Shown: one piece after another, positions 1 through 8,489 of the stretch
Layout of the letters: every line of letters begins with the position of its first letter
Numbering within the stretch: position 1 is the stretch's first letter
Assembly: GCA_002685935.1 (NCBI GenBank)
Contig: NYZD01000134.1
Location: 1-32,797 of the forward strand
Length of the DNA: 32,797 nt
Direction: 5' to 3'
DNA from: Planctomycetaceae bacterium
GTDB lineage: Bacteria; Planctomycetota; Phycisphaerae; Phycisphaerales; Zrk34
Notes under the pieces: generated by a model
The model's database searches: none
Seen by the model: the letters and a program-made list of their open reading frames with translations, nothing else
What the model was told of the DNA's origin: nothing
Position numbers and translations under genes: made by a program

Positions 1-1824
1 GAGCCGCTGTGGCGCAGCTCGGCGAGGCGGGAGCCGGAGCTTTGGGTTTGCGCGGATCAGCGATATCACACGATGCGGCTTGCGGCGGCGGGGCAGGTGA
101 CGGGGGAACCGTTCAGGGACGGGGGGTACACGGGTCGATGCATTCGGCTGAGTGACTATGCGGACGTCGACGTGTGCGTGGAGTTGTGCGTGGGGATCGG
201 TGCGGGCACCGACGAACTGTTGATTCAGGTGGATCAGGCGGGGGGAAATGACATCGTTTATGCGGTGCGCGATCTGTATTGCATCGAGAAGGCGACGGCG
301 GAAGGGGGATACATGCTGCTGCCGCAGGGATCGGGATATTTGATCGCGGCGGATTGTCCGGATGCGCTGCCGGGGGTGCGAGCGCCGGATGGGTTTATCG
401 GAGCGCGTTGGTCGCTACCGATGTTCGGGATGGTGCGCGGGGATCAGGGATTGTGCGCGATTGTGGAGACGTGGTGGGATTGCAACGTGTCGTTCGAGCA
501 TGTGCCGGAGGAGCGATCGGGATTCAGTTTTGATTGGGAGCCAAGTCTGGGGCGGTTGGATTATGCACGCCGCATGATCGTGCGGTTTGGTCAGGGGATG
601 GGTTACGTGGAGATGGCGAAGCTGTATCGGCAGCGCGCCCGCGCCGAAGGGCTGGTGCGGACGTTGGAGGAGAAGGCGGAGGTGACGCCGGCCATTCGGA
701 AGTATGCGGAGAATATTTTGTATCGGTTGACGGAGTGGGATCCGCAGGCGCAGGCGGTTGGGCTGGAGAACATGCGGCGATTCAGGGAGGAAGGATTGGG
801 GGTGACGTTTTTCTTTCCGAAGACGCCGAACGGGGGGTACACGGCTGACGGTGAGCGCGCGACGGAGGGGGCGGCGTTCTGGCAGGCTTATTTGCATCCG
901 AATCCGGTGCCAGGCGGTTGGCCGAAGGTGGCAGAACTGGTGGAGAAGGTCCATGAACTGGGCGGACTGGTCCAGGGGTTCATCTGTCCGATTACGCAGG
1001 ACCCGGAGGGGCTGGATTACGACGAGGAACGCCATGCGGTGAACGCGATGGGCGTGCGGGGGACGTACCCGATCGGGTTGTATGACGGATTGGATCGGAC
1101 GAAGCGGGTGCTGGATGCGCTTGAAACGAACGGGGTGAGATTTGATGTGTTTTACTGGGATGGGTTCGCGGCGAATGCGGACCTGCCGCAGGACTTTTCG
1201 GCGGCGCATCCGATGACACGACGTGCGAATTTCGAGATGGAGGTCGCGTGCCTGGCGGAGACGCGGCGGCGGGGGATCATGCCGGGCGCGGAGGTGGGTC
1301 GGCATTGGTTTATCGGGGAGTGCGACTATTTCTTTTTCACAGATTGGCATACCGAGCGGCTGGCGAATACGCCGGATCGGCACGTGGCGGATCACGTGGG
1401 CGAGCCGATTCCGCTATTTCAATTGGTGTTTCACGATTGCATGATGGCGGGATTCAGCGGAGGGGGTTACATCTATCTGGACGATTGCGACTGGTGGGCG
1501 CATCGGACACCGCGGCTGTACGAGTTGCTGTTCGCATCGGCCCCGGCGTACAACTGGCTGCCGAAGCACGTGGTGCCGATCACGGACTGGGACGATGCGG
1601 GCGAGCAGCGCAAACGGGATTGGCTGAAACAGTGGAGCGCGTTCCATCGTGCGATTGCGATGTCGGAGATGGTGAGTCACGAGTTTCTGTCGGCGGATCG
1701 CAAGCGGCAGCGCACGACGTTCGCGAACGGGGTGACGGCGGAGTTCAATCTGGGGAAGAATCAGTTCCGAGTATCGGGCGTCGCGGGCTTTGATGGTGAC
1801 TGGCAGACGCCGCCAGCGCTTTAG
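1..1824 (+). CDS. GH101/DUF5696-like glycoside hydrolase, 5' partial
   Basis: The frame is open from the first base of the window, so the gene starts upstream. The first ATG inside (73) has no ribosome binding site and is probably internal. The visible 607 residues look like a beta-sandwich followed by a TIM-barrel hydrolase related to the GH101/GH129/DUF5696 group, which acts on alpha-linked GalNAc or similar sugars. The supporting pieces are the spacer motif YVEMAKLYRQRA, the barrel strand ending FYWDG (its Asp is a nucleophile candidate) and GAEVGRHWF (its Glu is an acid/base candidate). The family call comes from general resemblance, not a clear signature, and the substrate is unknown. 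A signal peptide, if any, would be off the window. The next gene starts 16 bases downstream with its own AGGAG site, and both probably belong to one operon with the kinase gene at 4082. Confidence 0.55.
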   Translation, partial: EPLWRSSARREPELWVCADQRYHTMRLAAAGQVTGEPFRDGGYTGRCIRLSDYADVDVCVELCVGIGAGTDELLIQVDQAGGNDIVYAVRDLYCIEKATAEGGYMLLPQGSGYLIAADCPDALPGVRAPDGFIGARWSLPMFGMVRGDQGLCAIVETWWDCNVSFEHVPEERSGFSFDWEPSLGRLDYARRMIVRFGQGMGYVEMAKLYRQRARAEGLVRTLEEKAEVTPAIRKYAENILYRLTEWDPQAQAVGLENMRRFREEGLGVTFFFPKTPNGGYTADGERATEGAAFWQAYLHPNPVPGGWPKVAELVEKVHELGGLVQGFICPITQDPEGLDYDEERHAVNAMGVRGTYPIGLYDGLDRTKRVLDALETNGVRFDVFYWDGFAANADLPQDFSAAHPMTRRANFEMEVACLAETRRRGIMPGAEVGRHWFIGECDYFFFTDWHTERLANTPDRHVADHVGEPIPLFQLVFHDCMMAGFSGGGYIYLDDCDWWAHRTPRLYELLFASAPAYNWLPKHVVPITDWDDAGEQRKRDWLKQWSAFHRAIAMSEMVSHEFLSADRKRQRTTFANGVTAEFNLGKNQFRVSGVAGFDGDWQTPPAL

Positions 1825-1840
1825 GTCCAGGAGATCTGCG

Positions 1841-4066
1841 ATGGCTGTGACAGAGATTGGGGATAGATCGTGGGATTTTGCAGAGGCGGATGGGCAGGCG
1901 ATCGATCTGCGCCGGCGGGGCGTGCCGGTCGAGATGCCGACGCGGTGGCGGCTGTTCGGGCCGCTTGATGAGGACACGACGGAGACGGTGTGGACGAAGT
2001 TCTTCCGGGTGGCGGGCGGTCACAAGGCGCGGTCGCGGGTGGAACTGGATATCGATCGACATCGTAACGTGCCGGATCAGTTGGAGATTGGGGGGCGGGT
2101 GCTTGAGGGGCGGGACGTGACGCTGCGCGATGGGGTGCTGGATTTGAGTGCGGTGTTCGGCGGACATGGGAACGGACAGCAGGCGTTTATGTTTGCGGAG
2201 ATTGACGTGCCAGCGGACGGTGAGGTAGCGCTGGGAGCGGGGACGGACTACTGGATGCGGTGGTGGGTGGATGGCGCGTTGGTGCTGGACACGATGGCTG
2301 CGGGAAACGTGGCGCATCCGATCGGGCATGTGGATCAATGCTTTCGGCGCGAGTTGAAGGCGGGGAAACATCTGCTGGCGGTTCACCTGGTCTCGGGGAC
2401 GGCGTCGTGGATATTCAAGGCGCGAACGGCGACGCCGGCCGATGAGGCGATGTCGGCGCTGAACGAAGTGGATTATGCGCGGTGGGGTGTGGTGCCGGAA
2501 CTGAATGCGTGGCGGCCGCCGCGACCGAACAGTAACTGGGAGTGGGTGACGGCGATCCGGAGTGATGTTGCGTATGCGGACGTGGCGGTGGAGTGCAGGT
2601 ATCAGCAGTATTCGCCGCAGGGGAATTTTGGGATCGTGATCGGGGCGCAGGACAGCGATCGCTATTACTACGCTTACGTGCCGGTGTGGGGGCAGTTGTG
2701 GCGGGCGCGGGGATTCTGGGCGGCGATCGCGGTGACGGATGGCTGTGGGCATGTCCGCAACATTGAGCTGAAGCTGATGCACAATGTGCCGGCTCATCAG
2801 GATATGTGGCGGACGCTGAAGGTGGAACGGAAGGGGAACGAGATTCAGATGTGGGTGCACGGGGTGAGGGGGCCTCGCGTGCGGGATGAGACTTACGGGG
2901 CGGGTCGCGTGGGGATCGCGGGGTTTGGTGATTTCCTGGTACGAGATGTGGAAATTGAGGCGGAGCAGGAAGTGGAAGGAAGGGGATGGACGGCGGGTGG
3001 GCGGCGCGGTGCGTCGTGGTGCCACGTGGAAGAGGATGTGAGTCTGGGTGATTTTCAACATCCGGGGCAAATGATTCTGGATGGTGATCAGATTACGTTG
3101 CCGCTGGTGATTGGGCGGAACGAGAGCTGCCATAAACTGAACGATAGCAATTCGGCAGTGTACCTTTACCGATCGGGCGACCTTGGGCGAAGTTGGGAAC
3201 GGTTCGCCGGCCCCATTGCGCGGCGGGACGTACCGGAGGGGACACGGTTTCTGGTTGAACCGGGCGTGATTCGCTCGGTGCATTTCAAGAATGATGAGCG
3301 GTGTTTTGTGATTCGCGAATCTCGTGACGGCGAGGAGACGTGGAGCGAACCCATGGTGGGTCGGTTGGCGGGGGATTGGGAGAAGATGTTCGCGGCGAAC
3401 GCGCGCAACGGTGCATCGGGGTATACGCAGCTCAATGACGGGACACTGGTGGTGAACATCGGGCATGACTATGTGGGGCTTTATGATTCGGTGGCAAACG
3501 TGGGTGAGGGAACGTGGGGGACGGGGATGTGCCAGCCATATTGCACGATGTCGCGGGATGGGGGAATGACGTGGGACGAGCCAGTGCCGCTGGATCACGC
3601 GGCGAATCGGATGAGCGCGGAACCCGACGGGCATTGCTGCGGTTTTTCGGAGACGACGTCGGCCCAGTTGCCGGACGGGAAGATTGTGGCGATCGCGCGG
3701 CCGTACCGTTCGCCGTTCATGTGGCAGACGGAATCGGCGGACGGGGGAAAGACGTGGCGGCAGGCGTGTTATGCGCCATTCTCGGGCGCGGGTGCGCCGG
3801 TGATGATCGGGACGCGATCGGGCTATTTGGCGGTGATCAAGCGGGGGCCGGGCGACGGGCTGCATTGCAGCTATGACGGGGGACTGAACTGGGACGCGGG
3901 GACGATGATTGATTACAACGGGCTGTTCAACGGCAGTGCGATCGAAGCGGAGGCGGACGTGATGCTGACGGCGTATCCGCAATCGATGGATGAGATTCGG
4001 CCGGCGTACGCACGGGTGCAGCGCATCCGGATTTCGCCGGACGGTCCGGTGGCGTTGTTGGACTGA
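1841..4066 (+). CDS. BNR/Asp-box sialidase-like protein with N-terminal sandwich domains
   Basis: This 741-residue protein has three parts. Residues 1 to about 200 form a beta-rich region with WWVDG, like sugar-binding modules that follow glycosidases. Residues about 225-365 resemble a concanavalin-like (LamG/DUF1080-type) sandwich. The rest is a sialidase-type beta-propeller with four Asp boxes: SGDLGRSW at 445, SRDGGMTW at 571, SADGGKTW at 632 and SYDGGLNW at 677. Asp boxes define the fold but not the activity. I do not see a clear FRIP motif or the arginine triad, so true sialidase activity is unproven. The ATG at 1841 was chosen over the longer frame because AGGAG lies at 1829-1833, eight bases upstream. 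No signal peptide is visible, so it may act in the cytoplasm on imported oligosaccharide. It sits between a GH101-like gene and an APH-type kinase gene. Confidence 0.7.
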   Translation: MAVTEIGDRSWDFAEADGQAIDLRRRGVPVEMPTRWRLFGPLDEDTTETVWTKFFRVAGGHKARSRVELDIDRHRNVPDQLEIGGRVLEGRDVTLRDGVLDLSAVFGGHGNGQQAFMFAEIDVPADGEVALGAGTDYWMRWWVDGALVLDTMAAGNVAHPIGHVDQCFRRELKAGKHLLAVHLVSGTASWIFKARTATPADEAMSALNEVDYARWGVVPELNAWRPPRPNSNWEWVTAIRSDVAYADVAVECRYQQYSPQGNFGIVIGAQDSDRYYYAYVPVWGQLWRARGFWAAIAVTDGCGHVRNIELKLMHNVPAHQDMWRTLKVERKGNEIQMWVHGVRGPRVRDETYGAGRVGIAGFGDFLVRDVEIEAEQEVEGRGWTAGGRRGASWCHVEEDVSLGDFQHPGQMILDGDQITLPLVIGRNESCHKLNDSNSAVYLYRSGDLGRSWERFAGPIARRDVPEGTRFLVEPGVIRSVHFKNDERCFVIRESRDGEETWSEPMVGRLAGDWEKMFAANARNGASGYTQLNDGTLVVNIGHDYVGLYDSVANVGEGTWGTGMCQPYCTMSRDGGMTWDEPVPLDHAANRMSAEPDGHCCGFSETTSAQLPDGKIVAIARPYRSPFMWQTESADGGKTWRQACYAPFSGAGAPVMIGTRSGYLAVIKRGPGDGLHCSYDGGLNWDAGTMIDYNGLFNGSAIEAEADVMLTAYPQSMDEIRPAYARVQRIRISPDGPVALLD

Positions 4067-4081
4067 GGTGGGTGGTCGCTG

Positions 4082-5149
4082 ATGCGAACGGACATCTATT
4101 ACTGGAAGTGCGACAATCCGCTGCCGATGTCGGAGAAGCGGGTTTACAACGATAAATATGGGCAGGCGGATATCACGGAGACGGTCGGCGCGATCGCGAC
4201 GACGTTTTTGGGTGAGCCGCCGGATGCGGTTCGACACACGGGCAGCGCGGGGAATCACTACGCCTATCTGATCGATCACGCGGGGATGACGTATTTCTTT
4301 CGCAGTGATGATGGCAAGCTGGATGACGACTACATGCTGGCGGAACAGGCGGCGATGGAATTGGCGCGCGAGCATGGCGTGCCGGTGCCGCATCTGTTCG
4401 CGTGTGATGCCACGCTGGGGGGACATCCGGTCCGGTACCAGATTTTCGAGTGCGTGGACTTTCCGGATTTGAACAAGCACGACCAGGCGGGTGAACTGGA
4501 TCGCGAAGCGATCGGACGGCAGGTGGGCGCGATCCTCGCGCGGTTGCATGGGATCAGACTCGAGGGCTTTGGATTTATCAACACGCAGAAGTTGGCGGCA
4601 TCGCACACGATCGAAGGGCTGGACGGATCGAATGAAGCGTATTTCGACAAGTGTCTTGAGACGCACCTGGCGTATCTGCGGGATGTTGAGTTCCTGACGG
4701 GCGAGGAGATCCGCGAGATCGAGGCGTTGTTTTCGCGCCATGCGGGGTTACTGGGATTGTCACAGGGGAGCCTGATTCATAAGGACATGGCGTTCTGGAA
4801 TCTGTTGGGGTCGCCGACCGAGGTGGCGGCGGTGATTGACTGGGATGACGTGGTGAGCGGGGACCCGGTGGATGATCTGTCGATCGTGCGGTGTTTTTAC
4901 GACGATGACGTTTGGCGGCCGCTGCTGGAAAGCTATCAGGAAGTGCGCCGACTGCCGGATGATTTTGAGGGTCGGCTGGGGCTGTACCTGACGCGGAACA
5001 TGTTATGGAAGAGCATGATCCGTCACTACATGGGTTACTTTGAGATCACGGGTGACTTCTTCATTTTGAACCGAGAGACCGAGGATGGTCTGGAAGCGGC
5101 GACACGCCGCCGTCTGGCGATGGGTGTGGCGGCGCTTCGGAGATTTTGA
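4082..5149 (+). CDS. APH-family phosphotransferase (small-molecule or sugar kinase)
   Basis: The 355-residue protein has the aminoglycoside phosphotransferase / choline kinase fold. The catalytic loop is HKDMAFWN, with Asp at residue 235 and the metal-binding Asn five residues on. The DFG-equivalent is IDWDD, with Asp at 253. The N-lobe carries a glycine-poor nucleotide loop (TGSAGNHY). This family includes antibiotic kinases, choline, homoserine and fructosamine kinases, and N-acetylhexosamine 1-kinase. The neighbours (two glycosidase-like genes 15 bases or less apart) favour phosphorylation of a released sugar or sugar-linked product over drug resistance, which is inference. GAGGTGGG precedes the ATG at 4082 by about 10 bases. 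The gene converges on the protease gene with only 14 bases between stops and no visible terminator hairpin. Confidence 0.75.
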   Translation: MRTDIYYWKCDNPLPMSEKRVYNDKYGQADITETVGAIATTFLGEPPDAVRHTGSAGNHYAYLIDHAGMTYFFRSDDGKLDDDYMLAEQAAMELAREHGVPVPHLFACDATLGGHPVRYQIFECVDFPDLNKHDQAGELDREAIGRQVGAILARLHGIRLEGFGFINTQKLAASHTIEGLDGSNEAYFDKCLETHLAYLRDVEFLTGEEIREIEALFSRHAGLLGLSQGSLIHKDMAFWNLLGSPTEVAAVIDWDDVVSGDPVDDLSIVRCFYDDDVWRPLLESYQEVRRLPDDFEGRLGLYLTRNMLWKSMIRHYMGYFEITGDFFILNRETEDGLEAATRRRLAMGVAALRRF

Positions 5150-5163
5150 GTCTCGCGGGATCA

Positions 5164-7083
5164 TCAAACGCGGTCGAGCATCTCCAGAATGCTGAGGGAG
5201 CCGTGGTGCCCTTCACGTTCAGCGAAGAGACTGGATGCGCCGCGCCAGCCCTGGAGGCCGGCGTGCTGGACCTGATTCCACAGTGGGGTCTGCCCGTGGG
5301 GCTGATCGACAGGCGCGAAGACGGATTGATCGACGTTAAGCAGACCGGCGGCGGCGACTTGATGCAGCGTGGCCTGTGGGGCGATTGGGGATTCGGATAC
5401 GGATTCGTTGTCATCGGGGGTGGCGGCGTCTGACGCGGCAGCCTGCGGAGCCGGATCGGCAGCCGGGGCGGGATCGGCAGCGGACTGTGAGCCGGCGGGG
5501 TTGGACCAGTAGAAGCCGATGAGCCCGAGGTCGGCGACGTCGACGAGGCCGTCCCCGTTGAGGTCGGCGCTGACGAGGCCGGATGGTCCGGACTGCCACT
5601 GGCTGCCGACGATCCCGAGGTCGCCGACATCGACGATGCCGTCCCCATTCACATCTCCGGGGACGGGGGCCTTGATGGTGATCGCGACGGTGGCGAGGTC
5701 GGACGCGGTGGCGCCGTCCGAAGCCACATACGTAAAGGCATCGATTCCACTGAATCCCTGATCGGGTTGGTAGATGAACGATCCATCGTCGGCCCAGTTG
5801 AGGATACCGTTGGTCGGGGCGTCGACGAGGACGGCGGTGAGCGGGTCACCGTCAGGATCGAAATCATTATTCAGGACGCCGTGCGCAGCGACGACGAGGA
5901 CGTCATCCATGTCCATATTGAACACGTCGTGACCGGCGACGGGGACGCTGCCGGTGGTCCCGGCCATGATGCTGTTGATCCAGTCTGTGTAGGCTGGGAC
6001 GAGGACGCCGCCACCCATATCACCGAACTGGGGCGGGACTGTTTGGGTGAAGTTGTTGAGTGCGGCGATGTGGTATTGGCCGTCGTGGTAGTAGAAGGCG
6101 GGGCCGCCGGAATCACCCGGGGCGAGCATGGTTTCGACATCGTTGCCAAGGGAAGTGCCGCCGAAGATGTTGGATGTGCCCGACGGGCCGTCGAAATCGT
6201 AGTAGACGACTTCGTCGCGGGATGGGGCGGCGAGGTCGTCCTGAGGTGCGAAAACGTCGGCATCGTTTTGGCCGACGCGTTTGATGGTCCATGAGGAGCC
6301 AACGGTGGCACCGGCGTCACCATAGCCGCTTTGGCCGTAGCCCACCATGGTGAGCGTGGTGCCCAGGGCGATCGGCGTATCCTGCAATGGGTAGATGGGC
6401 ACGCCATCGGGGAGCGGTGCGTCCAATTCGATCAGGGCCAGATCGTCATTGAGGTTTGGATTGAGGAAGCCGGTGTAATCAGGATGGATGTAGAGGGCGA
6501 CGGACTTGATGCTGTGGGTCATGTTGCCGCCGTAGTTTAAGTTGAACGTGACGGCGTTGTCGGCGAAATCGATTGTCCCGTTGTTGTCGGGATCAAGGCA
6601 GTGCGCGGCGGTGAGGACGAAGTTGGCACCGATGGCGGCGCCTGTGCACAGATACTGACCGCCGATGTTCAAACTGCCCACGCCGGCGAAGGGCGAGTCA
6701 GTGGTGTTGGGGTCGACGCGATTGCCGGGCGAATCGGCGGGGGAGCCGGTCGCATCGCCGGCAAATATGATGGGCAGGAAGTCGATGCTGCTGAGGTCGG
6801 ACCAGTTCAGGGCATCAGTCGATGAGGAGGGGTCGGTGTCGTGCGGGGTGACGAGGGCGGGGGTGTTTGCCGCATCATCCGTGACCGGATCGAGGTCGGG
6901 GGTGGGACCGACGGAGAACAGGATGCGTGCCTCGAGGGATTCGAGGCCGCGCTGTAGGGCCGGAACGTCGGTGCCGCGCCGGCGGTGTCTGGCGGCGTGG
7001 CGGGCGGTTGCCGCGGGGCGCCGGGTTGTCGAATCAGTCGGGCGATCAGGGAGCGAAACGAATCGGACATCGGTAACTGCCAT
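5164..7083 (-). CDS. Secreted trypsin-like serine protease with cadherin-like and dockerin domains
   Basis: This 639-residue extracellular peptidase belongs to the chymotrypsin (S1) fold. The triad is His161 in LTAAHC, Asp214 in NDDLAL and Ser325 in GDSGGP. The arginine-rich N-terminus leads to LEARILFS at 50-57, a LEPR-XLL-type export motif typical of planctomycetes. After the protease domain comes a cadherin/Big-like module (about 385-470, VLNNDFDPDGDPL) and a type I dockerin (about 472-530) with two calcium loops, DVNGDGIVD and DLNGDGLVD. A low-complexity Ala/Pro/Asp tail of about 105 residues ends the protein. The ATG at 7083 has GGAGGAG upstream; an in-frame GTG at 7107 is less likely because it would lie before that site. 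Two TGA codons stand in tandem at the end. The substrate is unknown. No cohesin is seen in the window. Confidence 0.85.
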   Translation of the reverse strand: MAVTDVRFVSLPDRPTDSTTRRPAATARHAARHRRRGTDVPALQRGLESLEARILFSVGPTPDLDPVTDDAANTPALVTPHDTDPSSSTDALNWSDLSSIDFLPIIFAGDATGSPADSPGNRVDPNTTDSPFAGVGSLNIGGQYLCTGAAIGANFVLTAAHCLDPDNNGTIDFADNAVTFNLNYGGNMTHSIKSVALYIHPDYTGFLNPNLNDDLALIELDAPLPDGVPIYPLQDTPIALGTTLTMVGYGQSGYGDAGATVGSSWTIKRVGQNDADVFAPQDDLAAPSRDEVVYYDFDGPSGTSNIFGGTSLGNDVETMLAPGDSGGPAFYYHDGQYHIAALNNFTQTVPPQFGDMGGGVLVPAYTDWINSIMAGTTGSVPVAGHDVFNMDMDDVLVVAAHGVLNNDFDPDGDPLTAVLVDAPTNGILNWADDGSFIYQPDQGFSGIDAFTYVASDGATASDLATVAITIKAPVPGDVNGDGIVDVGDLGIVGSQWQSGPSGLVSADLNGDGLVDVADLGLIGFYWSNPAGSQSAADPAPAADPAPQAAASDAATPDDNESVSESPIAPQATLHQVAAAGLLNVDQSVFAPVDQPHGQTPLWNQVQHAGLQGWRGASSLFAEREGHHGSLSILEMLDRV

Positions 7084-7105
7084 GGAACGGATCTCCTCCG
7101 TTCCC
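7081..7105 (-). promoter_or_regulatory. Hairpin enclosing the ribosome binding site of the protease gene
   Basis: On the minus strand GGAACGGA (7104-7097), loop GGAGA (7096-7092) and TCCGTTCC (7091-7084) form a perfect 8-bp stem that ends right before the ATG at 7083. The GGAGGAG site lies in the 3' end of the first stem arm plus the loop. The structure is directly visible. That it controls translation is inference. Confidence 0.45.
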
Positions 7106-7253
7106 ACTTACCCAAGATGTGTATCGGATGGGGGGTTTTGGGTACTGAACCTAAACATCGGAGTATTTTTGACCGAGGCGACGGTGGGGAAGCCATGCCA
7201 GCGTGATTAGGCGATGAGAAGTTCGATATCACGTCGCTACGCGGGTCCGGAGG

Positions 7254-7284
7254 CCAAACCGAGTCGCACGAATGCGACAATCGG
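7254..7284 (-). terminator. Stem-loop with TTCG loop, possible terminator
   Basis: Read on the minus strand, CCGA-TT-GTCGCA-TTCG-TGCGAC-TCGG folds into a 6-bp stem plus a further 4-bp stem with a two-base bulge. It is followed by TTTGG. The stem is GC-rich, but the T run is only three long, so it may be a terminator or another RNA structure. Confidence 0.35.
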
Positions 7285-7353
7285 CTCGACCGTTAGAGCG
7301 ACTATGAAGGTTATTGACCTCGCAGTCGGATGTTCGGTGGATGAGGACAGCCT

Positions 7354-7383
7354 GGAAACCGCGCCAAATCACCTATGGCGCGG
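7354..7383 (-). terminator. Probable terminator after the lactonase operon
   Basis: On the minus strand CCGCGCCA (7383-7376), a nine-base loop and TGGCGCGG (7366-7359) form a perfect 8-bp GC-rich stem followed by TTTCC. It lies about 62 bases after the lactonase stop, where the transcript of the upstream operon would be expected to end. The short T run makes strength uncertain. Confidence 0.45.
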
Positions 7384-7445
7384 CGTGGTTATTGGTCGGT
7401 TGGGCGCGATGGAATCATCGGGCGGCGTGGGCTGCGGGGTGATGG

Positions 7446-8465
7446 TCAATCCAGTTTGAGGGGGAGGATCCAGCCGGTGGACTGACCGATTTCGTAGGAC
7501 TCGCGCTGCTCGAGTGCGCCCTGCGCGTCGATGTGATAGGCGGTAATGGTGGTCGTGTTGTCGCCGCCGCAATACAGGAAGTTGCCGCCGGGATCGATGC
7601 CGAAGGGGCGAGGGGTGCCCTCCTTGGGGATCTGACCGAGTGACGTGATCAGGCCGGACGCCGGATCGATCGAGAACATGGCGAGGCTGTCGGGCCCGCG
7701 GTTGGCGGCGTAGACGGACCGGCCGTCGGGGTGGATGTGAATTTGCGCGTTGGAGAATGACTCGTCATTTTCCAGGGGGCCGAGGGTCGAGACGGTCTGC
7801 AGCGGATCGAGGATCCCGTTGGATGAGTCAAACTTGTAGACGGTGACACTGCACTCCTGCTCATTGTCGGCATAGACGATGTCAAGAGAGGGGTGATAGA
7901 CGAGATGCCGTGGGCCCTGGCCGGGGCCGGCGTCGAGGGTGGGCACGGCATTGGGGATGAGTTTGCCGGACTTTTCGTCGAAGTGGAACTGGTAGATTTT
8001 GTTGGTGGACTCGACGTGCGGGACGAAGGCGAAGCGGTTGGACGGATCGGTGCGGATGTGGTGCGCAAACGTTTCAGTAGCCACGATCTGATGGGGCTCG
8101 CGCTTGATGGTGCCGTCGGGGTTGCGCTGGTGGACGGTGACCATGCCGGCGGAGTAATAGGCGGTTAACAGGAATCGCTCGGTGTTATCGATGGAGAAGT
8201 AGCAGGGCGCTTCATCGAGCGTCAGCGTGCCGATCCGGGCGATGGCGGCGTTATTGGGATTGATGGAGAAGATGGCGAGGCAGTGTTGACCGTCCGCAGC
8301 GTAACCAGCGTAGAAGGTTTTCCTGGAGGGGTCGAAACACGCGCCGTAGGGTGTACCCTCAAGGGGAAGTTCGTGGGCTTGTGTGAGCTTGCCGGAGTAG
8401 GGGTCGACGGCGAAGACGACGGCACGGTTGGGTTGGGCTACGGTCGCGAAGAGGTAGTTTGACAT
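7446..8465 (-). CDS. Lactonase family protein (6-phosphogluconolactonase-like beta-propeller)
   Basis: The 339-residue protein matches the seven-bladed lactonase family (Lactonase_7-bladed, including YbhE-type 6-phosphogluconolactonase and muconate cycloisomerase relatives). Family-like pieces are the N-terminal GKLTQAHE blade, the GPGQGPRHLVYHP segment, NAQIHIHPDGRSVYAANRG and the closing EGTPRPFGIDPGGNFLY. The family opens sugar lactones or 6-phosphogluconolactone in the cytoplasm, and no signal peptide is present. Its position after aldolase, cupin and RraA-like genes suggests a sugar-acid lactone rather than the pentose phosphate shunt, which is inference. The gap to the RraA-like gene is 24 bases. 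The ribosome site before the ATG at 8465 is weak. Length is normal for the family. Confidence 0.8.
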   Translation of the reverse strand: MSNYLFATVAQPNRAVVFAVDPYSGKLTQAHELPLEGTPYGACFDPSRKTFYAGYAADGQHCLAIFSINPNNAAIARIGTLTLDEAPCYFSIDNTERFLLTAYYSAGMVTVHQRNPDGTIKREPHQIVATETFAHHIRTDPSNRFAFVPHVESTNKIYQFHFDEKSGKLIPNAVPTLDAGPGQGPRHLVYHPSLDIVYADNEQECSVTVYKFDSSNGILDPLQTVSTLGPLENDESFSNAQIHIHPDGRSVYAANRGPDSLAMFSIDPASGLITSLGQIPKEGTPRPFGIDPGGNFLYCGGDNTTTITAYHIDAQGALEQRESYEIGQSTGWILPLKLD

Positions 8466-8489
8466 GAGGTATCCGTGGTCAGTTGGGGA

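Larger units (their letters stand above)
7084..7445. other. 362-nt intergenic region with two hairpins
   Basis: This gap separates the lactonase operon from the protease gene on the same strand. It holds the protease ribosome-site hairpin, two further stem-loops listed separately, and presumably the protease promoter, for which I find no convincing -35/-10 pair. A plus-strand frame of 81 codons (7214-7459) has no ribosome site, runs into the lactonase 3' end and shows no recognisable protein, so I do not call it a gene. Confidence 0.5.

Noticed and set aside
1745-4741. Minus-strand open frame of 998 codons opposite the sialidase-like and kinase genes
   Set aside because: It is Arg/Pro/His-rich with no recognisable domain and no ribosome site, and it mirrors two well-supported plus-strand genes. 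It is a product of high-GC codon use.
7214-7459. 81-codon plus-strand frame in the gap before the protease gene
   Set aside because: No ribosome site, runs into the lactonase gene on the other strand and contains the arms of both hairpins.
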